A stretch of DNA of 64,000 nucleotides, taken from Nonomuraea soli (lineage in GTDB: Bacteria; Actinomycetota; Actinomycetes; Streptosporangiales; Streptosporangiaceae). Shown one piece after another: positions 1 through 6,277 of the stretch (within the stretch, counting starts at the first letter, position 1; every line of letters begins with the position of its first letter). The DNA is taken from assembly GCF_013761175.1 (NCBI RefSeq), contig NZ_JACDUR010000005.1:778970-842969 (forward strand), in the 5' to 3' direction. The notes beneath the pieces were generated by a model. It saw only the letters and a list, made by a program, of their open reading frames with translations, searched no databases and was not told where the DNA came from. The translations under genes and the position numbers were made by a program.

Positions 1-1
1 G

Positions 2-328
2 GCGATGGGGAGCGCGATGAGCGAGGAGGAGGCCGTGCGCTACGGCCTCGAGGGGGTGCGCCCGGCCCGCGTCGCCAAGCCGGCGGGCGGCGCGACCACC
101 GTGCTGACCGCGCGCGAACGCGAGATCGTCGCGCTGATCCGCAGGGGCATGTCCAACAAGGCCATCGCGGAGGAGCTGTTCATCAGCCCCGCGACGGCCG
201 CGCGCCACGTCGCCAACATCCTGACCAAGCTGAACTTCAGCTCCCGCTCCCAGGTCGCCGCCTGGGGAGCCGAACTACACATCGGCCTACACAGTCCTGG
301 CCATGCGGGCAGGGAGCCGCGCTCCTAG
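2..328 (+). CDS. LuxR-family regulator, C-terminal end (5' truncated by window)
   Basis: The visible part is a LuxR/GerE helix-turn-helix domain: LTAREREIVALIRRGMSNK followed by AIAEELFISPATAARHVANI and then an NFSSRSQVAAW tail. This is the classic four-helix DNA-binding module that ends large LuxR/LAL or NarL-type regulators. The open frame runs in from before base 1, and the residues in front of the HTH (about 35) belong to no complete domain, so I read this as the 3' end of a longer gene rather than a 107-residue stand-alone protein. An in-frame ATG at base 5 exists but no upstream ribosome binding site can be judged. The target is unknown. Confidence 0.75.
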   Translation, partial: AMGSAMSEEEAVRYGLEGVRPARVAKPAGGATTVLTAREREIVALIRRGMSNKAIAEELFISPATAARHVANILTKLNFSSRSQVAAWGAELHIGLHSPGHAGREPRS

Positions 329-337
329 CGTGGAGTC

Positions 338-970
338 ATGGCTAGGACGCTGGAACGGGCGCTCGCGTTCGGCCCCCGCAGGGCGGTGGTCGAGGCGGAG
401 ACGGGAGCGTCCCTGAGCTACGCCGCGCTCGCCCTGCGGGCCACGCGCTCCGCCGAACTCCTGGTGAGACGCGGCCTGATGCCAGGGGACCCGGTGGCCG
501 TGGTCCTGCCGGTGGGCTGCCGCTTCCCGGTCGCGGCCTACGCCGTGACCGCCGCGGGCGGGCGGGCCCTCCCTTTCGAGGAGGGCCCCGACCTGGGCGT
601 ACGGCTGGCGGCCACGCATGCCCGCATCATGATCACCGACCTCGCCCACGCGGACGAACTCGCCCAGGAGGCGAGCATCAGGCAGGTCTACTCCTTCTCC
701 CCCGTCAGCGGCGCGATGCCGTTGCCCTGCCCGCCCGGTCCCGAGTCCGAGCCGGGCGGGATGAACGGGGTGGTGCTGGTCACCGCGGCCGATCTGGGAG
801 CCTTCGACCTGGCGCTCGACGCCGGAGCCCTGGTCGTCACCGCCCGCGAGCCGTCCCCTGAGGCGTGCAGGAAGCTGGTGGGCTGCCATGGCGTGACGCT
901 CGTGGCCGGGCACAGGCGCCTGGTGGAGCGGCTCGGCGACCTCGTACCGGTCCTGGCCCTCGGGAGCTGA
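338..970 (+). CDS. Orphan N-terminal fragment of an adenylate-forming (ANL) enzyme
   Basis: The 210-residue product resembles the first part of acyl-CoA synthetases and NRPS adenylation domains: an LSYAALALRATRSAELLVRRG segment, then a GDPVAVVLPVG-type strand and an AAYAVTAAGG helix. It ends before the part of the fold that normally holds the AMP-binding P-loop (TSGTTGxPK) and the catalytic core, and I see neither motif. It is therefore unlikely to be an active synthetase. It could be a decayed gene or a regulatory remnant. The start is supported by TGGAG at 331-335. It follows the LuxR-type gene by 9 bases and may be cotranscribed. Confidence 0.55.
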   Translation: MARTLERALAFGPRRAVVEAETGASLSYAALALRATRSAELLVRRGLMPGDPVAVVLPVGCRFPVAAYAVTAAGGRALPFEEGPDLGVRLAATHARIMITDLAHADELAQEASIRQVYSFSPVSGAMPLPCPPGPESEPGGMNGVVLVTAADLGAFDLALDAGALVVTAREPSPEACRKLVGCHGVTLVAGHRRLVERLGDLVPVLALGS

Positions 971-982
971 GCGGCTTGGCGC

Positions 983-1564
983 CTACGAGTTGAGCGGGTT
1001 GGCCGCCAGCTTGCCGTCCAGCCCCGCCTTGACGAACCGCGCCGCCAGGGAGCCGGGCTTGCGCTCGCCCTGCGCCACGAAGCAGGCGGCGAACTCCGTC
1101 ACCAGGTCGAGCCTCGGGTAGGCGGCCAGCACCTCGCGGCGCACCTCGGCCGGGATCTCGTCGGTCTGACGCCCCGAGATGTCCATGGCGGTCGACAGCT
1201 CCAGCAGGTGGCCCTCGGGGTCCTCGGTCACGTCCACGACGTCCCACATGTGACGCACGATCACCTCGGCGGCCCGCCGGCGCCGCTCCACCGGCCAGCC
1301 GGCGCCCGCGCCGAACACCCACGCCACGTGCCCGCCCGCGTCCTCGAACGGCACCGACACGTTGTCGAAGGCCGCGGCCAGACCGATGTCGTGCAGCATC
1401 GCCGAGACGAACAGCAGCTCGGCGTCGAAGGCGATGCCGTGCCGTCCCGCGTGGTCGGCGGCCCAGAGGTAGGCCCTGATCGAGTGGTTGAGCAGCGACG
1501 GCGTCTGGAACTCGGTGGCCACTTCGAGGGCGGTGCGGCAGGCGGCGGAGTCAGGAAAGTTCAT
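983..1564 (-). CDS. HD-domain metal-dependent hydrolase-like protein (cyanamide hydratase-like)
   Basis: A 193-residue protein with the HD superfamily pattern: NHSIRAYLWAADHAG in the first helix, LLFVSAMLHDIGLAAAF carrying the His-Asp pair, and a later VIVRHMWDV helix. The layout resembles the plant/fungal cyanamide hydratase-like branch of small HD proteins, which need a bound metal; the substrate here cannot be told. The reading frame stays open far upstream, but MNFPDSAACRTALEVATEFQ is the only plausible start because the upstream translation is the antisense of the next gene. It is convergent with the fragment before it and divergent from the lyase-like gene after it. Confidence 0.8.
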   Translation of the reverse strand: MNFPDSAACRTALEVATEFQTPSLLNHSIRAYLWAADHAGRHGIAFDAELLFVSAMLHDIGLAAAFDNVSVPFEDAGGHVAWVFGAGAGWPVERRRRAAEVIVRHMWDVVDVTEDPEGHLLELSTAMDISGRQTDEIPAEVRREVLAAYPRLDLVTEFAACFVAQGERKPGSLAARFVKAGLDGKLAANPLNS

Positions 1565-1720
1565 GGGGACAGGGTGCCGCCTGCGCTGCTCCGGCGCGAG
1601 TGGCCGGAGCGTCACCAATCGACAGAATCCGGCCAGCAATAACGATCTGGTACTCAACTTGACCAATAACTGACGAACCGGAAAACATGTTGCGCCGCCC
1701 TCGCTCCGGAAGGACCTCAC

Positions 1721-3364
1721 GTGCGTCCCCTCGTCGTGCCTGCCGCCGTTCTGCTTGCCCTCACCGGGCTGACCGGGGGCGCCCACGCCGCGGACAAACC
1801 GGTCAAGCGCACGGCCCAGTGCCAGGGCGACTGGATCCCCGGCACCCCCACCGCGGACGACGTGATGAAGGGCGAGGTCTCGCTGGTGGGCCTGCCGCCC
1901 GTCAAGCTGGGCAAGAAGATCAACTGGGACGCCTCGCCGTACAAGAACCGCTCCTGGGAGTACGTCTTCCACTCCCTGCGCTGGATGGGCACGCTCGTCG
2001 TCGCCTACGAGAACTCCGGCGACGACAAGTTCCTGGAGCGCGCCAAGGAGATCACCGCCGACTGGTGGCGCCACAACAAGCCCGGCGCCAGCAAGCCGTA
2101 CGTCTGGAAGGACCACCCGGTCTCCCTGCGCACCCAGGCCCTGGTCTGCCTGAGCATGCACGTCGACGACCCGTGGCTCAAGGACAGCCTCAGCGCCCAC
2201 GCCAAGCTGCTGTCCACGCCCTCGCTGTACAAGAAGGGCCACAACCACGGCATCGACCAGGACATCGCGCTGATGGCCATCGGCTGCCGCTACAAGCGCT
2301 CCGACTGGTCCAAGCTCGCCGTCAGGCGGCTCACCGAGACGGTCAAGCTCGACGTCGACTCCCAGGGCGCGCTGCGCGAGCAGGCGCCGCGCTACGCCGT
2401 CTACGTGTACGGCAGGCTCCAGGTCGCCATGACGAACATGCGCGAATGCGGCATCAAGGTGCCCGGCGACATCGCCGGCAGGGCCGAGTCGCTCAAGGAC
2501 TTCATCGCCCACTCCACCCAGCCCAACGGCTACATGGCCCCCCTGGGCGACGGCAGCGCCGAGACCGAGCCGAAGATGGAGACCGGCACCCCCGCCCAGG
2601 AGGTCAAGGTCTACCGGTCCGGTTACGCCTACGGCCGCACCGAATGGGGCAAGCCCGACTCGGCCTACTACAGCATCCGTTTCGGGCCCGGCATGAAGTA
2701 CCACGGCCACGAGGACCACCTGGGCGTCACCTACTACGCCCAGGGCCGCGACATCCTCGTCGACGCCGGCTTCCACTCCTACGAGCGCAGCAAGTACCGC
2801 TACTGGACGATGTCGCACGAGGCCCACAACGTGCCCACCGTCGTCGGCGCGCGCTTCCGCCCCCGTACGGCCTCGCGCCTCGTCGACAGCTCCCTCGGCA
2901 AGGACCGCCAGGCCTACGAACTCACCGACCAGGCCTACGGCGTCAGCCGCACCAGGAAGGTGCTGGTCAACCACGGCGAGGACATCATGGCGGTGCGCGA
3001 CGGCGCCGCGGGAGGCAAGAAGGTGCGCAACATCTGGCGCTTCGCCGACTCGCTGACGCTCGTGTCGAACAAGGGCGGCGTGGTGGTGCTGGGCGACGGG
3101 AAGTTCAAGGTGGCGCTGGTGCAGCTGTCGTCGAGCTGCAGGCCGCTGACCGGGCAGAAGGTCGAGCGTGGAGGCAAGCTGGGGTGGGTGTCGCCCACCT
3201 ATCTGTCCAGGAAGCCGGCCACCGTCGTCGTCTCACCGGCCGCCGCGGACGTGCTGACCATCGTGGTGCCGGGGGTGGAGGATCCCAAGGTGTCGTGTTC
3301 GGGCGGCAAGGTCACGGTGCACACCGCGGACGGGGCCGTGAGCTTTTCGGCGAACCTGATCTGA
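1721..3364 (+). CDS. Secreted heparinase II/III-like protein
   Basis: A 547-residue exported protein. Residues 1-24 form a Sec signal peptide (hydrophobic VVPAAVLLALTGLTGGAHA, cleavage after AHA). The N-terminal half is an alpha/alpha-toroid-like region with the HNHGIDQDIALMAIG helix. The C-terminal half is a heparinase-II/III-type beta-sheet domain with GMKYHGHEDHLGVTYYAQGR and DILVDAGFHSYE, the usual signature of this polysaccharide lyase group. The family cleaves uronate-containing glycans outside the cell; the substrate is unknown. GTG start with GGAAGG at 1708-1713. It stands alone, divergent from the HD gene. Confidence 0.8.
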   Translation: MRPLVVPAAVLLALTGLTGGAHAADKPVKRTAQCQGDWIPGTPTADDVMKGEVSLVGLPPVKLGKKINWDASPYKNRSWEYVFHSLRWMGTLVVAYENSGDDKFLERAKEITADWWRHNKPGASKPYVWKDHPVSLRTQALVCLSMHVDDPWLKDSLSAHAKLLSTPSLYKKGHNHGIDQDIALMAIGCRYKRSDWSKLAVRRLTETVKLDVDSQGALREQAPRYAVYVYGRLQVAMTNMRECGIKVPGDIAGRAESLKDFIAHSTQPNGYMAPLGDGSAETEPKMETGTPAQEVKVYRSGYAYGRTEWGKPDSAYYSIRFGPGMKYHGHEDHLGVTYYAQGRDILVDAGFHSYERSKYRYWTMSHEAHNVPTVVGARFRPRTASRLVDSSLGKDRQAYELTDQAYGVSRTRKVLVNHGEDIMAVRDGAAGGKKVRNIWRFADSLTLVSNKGGVVVLGDGKFKVALVQLSSSCRPLTGQKVERGGKLGWVSPTYLSRKPATVVVSPAAADVLTIVVPGVEDPKVSCSGGKVTVHTADGAVSFSANLI

Positions 3365-3400
3365 GCCCTGGGATCATCCGGCGGTTCCCTTCGCTCGGGG

Positions 3401-3709
3401 TCAGCAGCAGCAGACGCACTCCAGCTGCAAGTACGTCGAGCACGTCGACCCGCAGATGGTGCACTTCTGAGCGAGATGCTTGTACCTGTCCCCTCCGCCA
3501 CAGATCCTGCCGAGCAGCACCGTACGCACGTATCCCGCGCGGCAGTGCTTGCTCGTGTCGCAGTAGGGCGCGGCGAGTGCCGGGCGCCCGGCGGCGAGGG
3601 CGCCGATGGAGGGGACGGCGATGGCGATGCCCGCCGCCAGCTTCTGCAGGAAGGACCTGCGGTCGCCTAGAGGTGCGGGTGCGTCAGGGTGGTGGTGGTT
3701 GTCGGCCAT
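3401..3709 (-). CDS. Tat-exported cysteine-rich mini-protein (10 Cys in about 55 mature residues)
   Basis: The 102-residue product begins with a twin-arginine signal: RRSFLQK at residues 17-23, a hydrophobic IAIAVPSIGALAA stretch and an ALA cleavage site near residue 46. The mature part holds ten cysteines at 50, 56, 70, 83, 86, 90, 98, 100, 101 and 102, ending in CVCCC, and no tryptophan. The first pair lies in a CDTSKHC motif that recalls the CDYWRHC-type start of mature methylamine dehydrogenase small subunit (MauA), which is also Tat-exported and disulfide-rich. With no Trp it cannot form the TTQ cofactor. The gene overlaps the 3' end of the MauE-like gene by 43 bases. Function unknown; a folded redox or metal-binding peptide is the likeliest reading. 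Confidence 0.8.
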   Translation of the reverse strand: MADNHHHPDAPAPLGDRRSFLQKLAAGIAIAVPSIGALAAGRPALAAPYCDTSKHCRAGYVRTVLLGRICGGGDRYKHLAQKCTICGSTCSTYLQLECVCCC

Positions 3710-4245
3710 GGCTTGCTCTCCTCTGAAACGTCCGGGACGGTTCTGCGTGGTCGGTAGTGGCCGATCGCGAGGGCGATGAACGGCACGGCCAGCGTTGCCG
3801 CTCTGATCGTCTGGCCTCCGGAACTCGCCGTGGTGAGCCAGAGGCCGGTGACGGCGAGCTGGAACAGGTTCGCGGTGACCGATGCGGCGGGAGACCAGGT
3901 GGTGGTGTTCCCCTGGCTCACGGTCCCGGCGCAGAGGCATCCGAGGTCCTGCGTGGGCTGCGTGATGCTGGAGCGGATCGTGTTGTGGATGGCGAAACCC
4001 GTGAAGAGAAGGCCCAGACCGCTGGCGATGGCGACGTGATCGATGTCGAGCGTGAGCGCCACGGCCAGGCCGAGTTCGATCGTGATCACGAGGTGGAGGA
4101 CGCCCGCTGCGAGCCGTACAGGAAGGCGCAGGATCTGGGCGAACACCGGATATAGGGACCGGCGGCTTCGGAGTTTGGCCAGCGCCGTCGCGGCCAAGGT
4201 GATGATCAGGTAGCAGGCGGAGACGGTGTGGAGGAGGTGGTTCAC
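3667..4245 (-). CDS. MauE/DoxX-family redox-associated membrane protein
   Basis: A 192-residue integral membrane protein with about four to five hydrophobic helices, starting with HTVSACYLIITLAATALAKL and continuing with helices near 45-65 and 70-90. A GCLCAG cysteine pair follows the last helix of the core. This matches the MauE/DoxX group; MauE is needed for maturation (disulfide formation or stability) of the Cys-rich small subunit of methylamine dehydrogenase. The start is GTG, placed 3 bases after the stop of the 96-residue gene, so it is probably translationally coupled. Context suggests that it helps fold or oxidise the Tat-exported Cys-rich protein encoded just downstream. Confidence 0.75.
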   Translation of the reverse strand: MNHLLHTVSACYLIITLAATALAKLRSRRSLYPVFAQILRLPVRLAAGVLHLVITIELGLAVALTLDIDHVAIASGLGLLFTGFAIHNTIRSSITQPTQDLGCLCAGTVSQGNTTTWSPAASVTANLFQLAVTGLWLTTASSGGQTIRAATLAVPFIALAIGHYRPRRTVPDVSEESKPWPTTTTTLTHPHL

Positions 4246-4248
4246 CGC

Positions 4249-4539
4249 TCAGGTGCGGTCTGACGGGTCGAGCCCAACGCGAATCACCACGCGCGTCGTG
4301 TTCGGGTCCATGCCCCTGAGATGTTCGAGGGAGACCTCCACGGTCTGCTCCGTGGTGGTGGCCGCGAGTGCCGTGCGGAATTCGGGCGACACGGGGATCG
4401 ACAGCATGTACGCGCCGCCGGTCTTGGCCAGGATCTCGCGCAGAAGCGGCCCCTGACTGTCGTGAGTGTCCGTGATCGCCAGGCCGGCCTGGGTGCCTGC
4501 CTGGGCGATCGCCGTCGCTTGAGCGATGAATCTGGCCAT
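4249..4539 (-). CDS. 96-residue protein of unknown function, first gene of the Cys-rich/MauE unit
   Basis: I do not recognise the family. The product is a short soluble protein, without signal peptide or membrane helix, with an Ala-rich N-terminal helix and mixed alpha/beta content; LAKTGGAYMLSIPVSPEFR is the most distinctive stretch. It has no cysteine. The MARFIAQA start is chosen because a strong GAGGAAGG ribosome site lies just upstream, whereas the longer frame lacks one. It leads the minus-strand unit with the MauE-like and Cys-rich genes and is divergent from the membrane HTH gene, so it probably belongs to the same function. Confidence 0.7.
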   Translation of the reverse strand: MARFIAQATAIAQAGTQAGLAITDTHDSQGPLLREILAKTGGAYMLSIPVSPEFRTALAATTTEQTVEVSLEHLRGMDPNTTRVVIRVGLDPSDRT

Positions 4540-4724
4540 GGAAAGCCTTCCTCGGGGGGTTACGGGACGATGCGCCGCAGCTCGGCGACCGATTACGCGC
4601 ATCATGACAGTGCGGCTGACGGCGGATAAGATCGTGTTCCACACGTGGGACACAGCGGGACTGACCCGCCTCCGACCTGTCGTGACAGGGGCAGCCGGCG
4701 GGACAGACCGGGACGGAGAAATCC
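4540..4724. promoter_or_regulatory. Divergent promoter region between the Cys-rich/MauE unit and the membrane HTH gene
   Basis: This 185-base gap must hold promoters for both directions, because the 96-residue gene leaves to the left and the HTH gene to the right. I see no clear -35/-10 pair that I would defend. The ribosome site of the leftward gene is at about 4546-4554. The divergent arrangement is the usual one for a regulator and its target unit. Confidence 0.4.
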
Positions 4725-5621
4725 GTGGCAGTCTGGCGGTCTTTGCCCGCGACGCTCTCGCCCGAGCTTCGCACTCTGGTGATCGAACTGCGGGTGCTGA
4801 AGGATCGCACCGGGTTGAGCATCGCCACGCTGGGGCGGCGCACCGCGTGCAGCAAGTCGGCGTGGGGGCGCTATCTCAACGGGCAGGCGTTGCCGCCCCG
4901 CGACGTGACCCGTGCACTCGTGCAGTTGGCGGAGGCTGATGAGGCCCGGCTGATGGTGCTGTGGGAACTGGCCCGATCGGCGGATCGGCAGGCTGTGCCC
5001 GTCCAGCCGCCTCCCGCGCCGCCTGACCCACTGGTGGAGGTCACGGTCCCCGGCGAGTCGTCGCCGCGGTCGCGTCTCACGAGAGTTGTCGCCGGGAGCA
5101 CGGTCGTCCTGCTCTGCCTCGTCGCGTTCGCGTGGGGCATGCTGAGGCAGGCGCCCCGGGAAGGGACCGCATCGGTGGTCCGGCCGGCGTCGGTGGGATA
5201 TGTGCTGACGCTGGGCGGGTTCTGCCTGTCGGAGAAGGGCGAGATGGACAAGTCCGGGCTCGTGCATCTGGCCGACTGCGCACGGAGTTTCCCACCACGC
5301 TTGCTCAAACCGTACGGCGAGCAAGCGTGGCGGGTCACCACCGAGCATCCCTATTGGGGTGCCGGCTGCATGGGCACCCTGAACGGTTCCGTCCAGGCGG
5401 ATGTGGCGCTTTCCGACGACGTGTGTGACGGCATCCAGATGGACCGGTTCACGCTGCAGCACACCGATGGCGGCGTACTGATCCTCCCCGCAGGGCAGAG
5501 CCTGCTGTGCCTGGGGGTGAAGGGGAGCCCGCGATCCGGGTCCCCCCTGGTTCAGGTGCCCTGCGACCCTCGTGACGACGGGCAGTTGTTCGAGGTTCGT
5601 AGCGGCGGTGCAGGGTCCTGA
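4725..5621 (+). CDS. Membrane-anchored HTH (XRE-type) protein with six-cysteine ectodomain
   Basis: A 298-residue single-pass protein. Residues 13-80 form an actinobacterial XRE-like helix-turn-helix (LSIATLGRRTACSKSAWGRY then LNGQALPP). A Pro-rich linker (94-105) leads to one transmembrane helix at 121-140. The outside part (about 145-298) carries exactly six cysteines at 167, 185, 215, 234, 262 and 280, enough for three disulfides, and reads like a small beta-rich (ricin-type or similar) domain. This is the plan of a one-component transmembrane regulator that senses something outside and binds DNA inside. GTG start. It is divergent from the Cys-rich/MauE genes, which are its obvious candidate targets. 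Confidence 0.75.
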   Translation: MAVWRSLPATLSPELRTLVIELRVLKDRTGLSIATLGRRTACSKSAWGRYLNGQALPPRDVTRALVQLAEADEARLMVLWELARSADRQAVPVQPPPAPPDPLVEVTVPGESSPRSRLTRVVAGSTVVLLCLVAFAWGMLRQAPREGTASVVRPASVGYVLTLGGFCLSEKGEMDKSGLVHLADCARSFPPRLLKPYGEQAWRVTTEHPYWGAGCMGTLNGSVQADVALSDDVCDGIQMDRFTLQHTDGGVLILPAGQSLLCLGVKGSPRSGSPLVQVPCDPRDDGQLFEVRSGGAGS

Positions 5622-5635
5622 GCCGGTGCGGGCGC

Positions 5636-6175
5636 TCAGTCGGTGCTGCGCACCAGTGGCCAGTCGATGGCGACGCGGCCGCTCTTGTTGAGGTAGTTGG
5701 TGAAGACGTTCAGCGCCACGTGCGCGACGACCTCGGCGATCTCGCCTTCGGACAGGTGTTCGCCCGCGGCTTCGAGTTCGGGGTCGGAGACGTCGCCCTG
5801 GTTGCGCACGAGGCTCGTGGCCAGGGTGAGGGCGGCAGCGGTCCTGGCGTCGGTGGCCTGGCCCTTGCGGGCGTCGGTGGCGGCCTCGGGTGAGAGGCCG
5901 GCCAGTTTGGTGCCGATGTAGGTGTGGGCGGACAGGCAGTAGTCGCAGCCGTTCTCCTGGGCGACCAGCAGGGCGATGCTCTCGCGGGTGGAGGCGGGCA
6001 GCGCGCCGGCGGACAGGGCGGTGCTGAAGTCCAGGTAGGCCTTGAGCACCGCGGGGCTGTTGGCCATGGCCTTGGTCATGTTCGGGGTGACTCCGAGCGC
6101 CGTCTGTACGGCGGCGAGCAGGTCGGCCGCCTTGCCGGTGGCGGTGTCGGGCTGAATCAGTGAAAGTCCGGACAT
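5636..6175 (-). CDS. AhpD-like carboxymuconolactone decarboxylase-family protein
   Basis: The 179-residue product has the AhpD-type redox site GCDYCLSAH (Cys77, Cys80, His84), which in this family reduces peroxides or passes electrons to peroxidase partners. The flanking helices and total length fit the alkylhydroperoxidase-like core of the CMD family. Because the CxxC-x3-His triad is intact, I favour a peroxidase or disulfide reductase role over decarboxylation. The promoter must lie in the roughly 100 bases shared with the divergent SARP gene. It ends 14 bases from the convergent HTH gene. Confidence 0.85.
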   Translation of the reverse strand: MSGLSLIQPDTATGKAADLLAAVQTALGVTPNMTKAMANSPAVLKAYLDFSTALSAGALPASTRESIALLVAQENGCDYCLSAHTYIGTKLAGLSPEAATDARKGQATDARTAAALTLATSLVRNQGDVSDPELEAAGEHLSEGEIAEVVAHVALNVFTNYLNKSGRVAIDWPLVRSTD

Positions 6176-6277
6176 GTGGGGCTCCTTCTCAGTCAGTGGA
6201 ACTGAGAGGGAGCATGCGGGCGAGGCTTGCTACATTCGCCATTCGTTCGCCATGTATGGACCAACGGGGGGATCGGC

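Noticed and set aside
1565..2974. Long minus-strand open frame opposite the heparinase-like gene, running on from the HD-domain gene
   Set aside because: It is the antisense of a well-supported coding gene in very GC-rich DNA; its Val/Gly/Ala/Asp-rich translation has no domain and no start signal.
3401..3709. Cys-rich peptide as a lanthipeptide or thiopeptide precursor
   Set aside because: It has a Tat signal, which exports folded proteins, and no LanM/LanB, YcaO or radical SAM enzyme gene is adjacent; a RiPP precursor is therefore less likely than a small folded Cys-rich protein.
1687..3726. Arg/Gly/Pro-rich plus-strand frame overlapping the heparinase-like gene
   Set aside because: An alternative frame of a gene with signal peptide, family motifs and a good ribosome site; composition is typical of frame-shifted GC-rich sequence.
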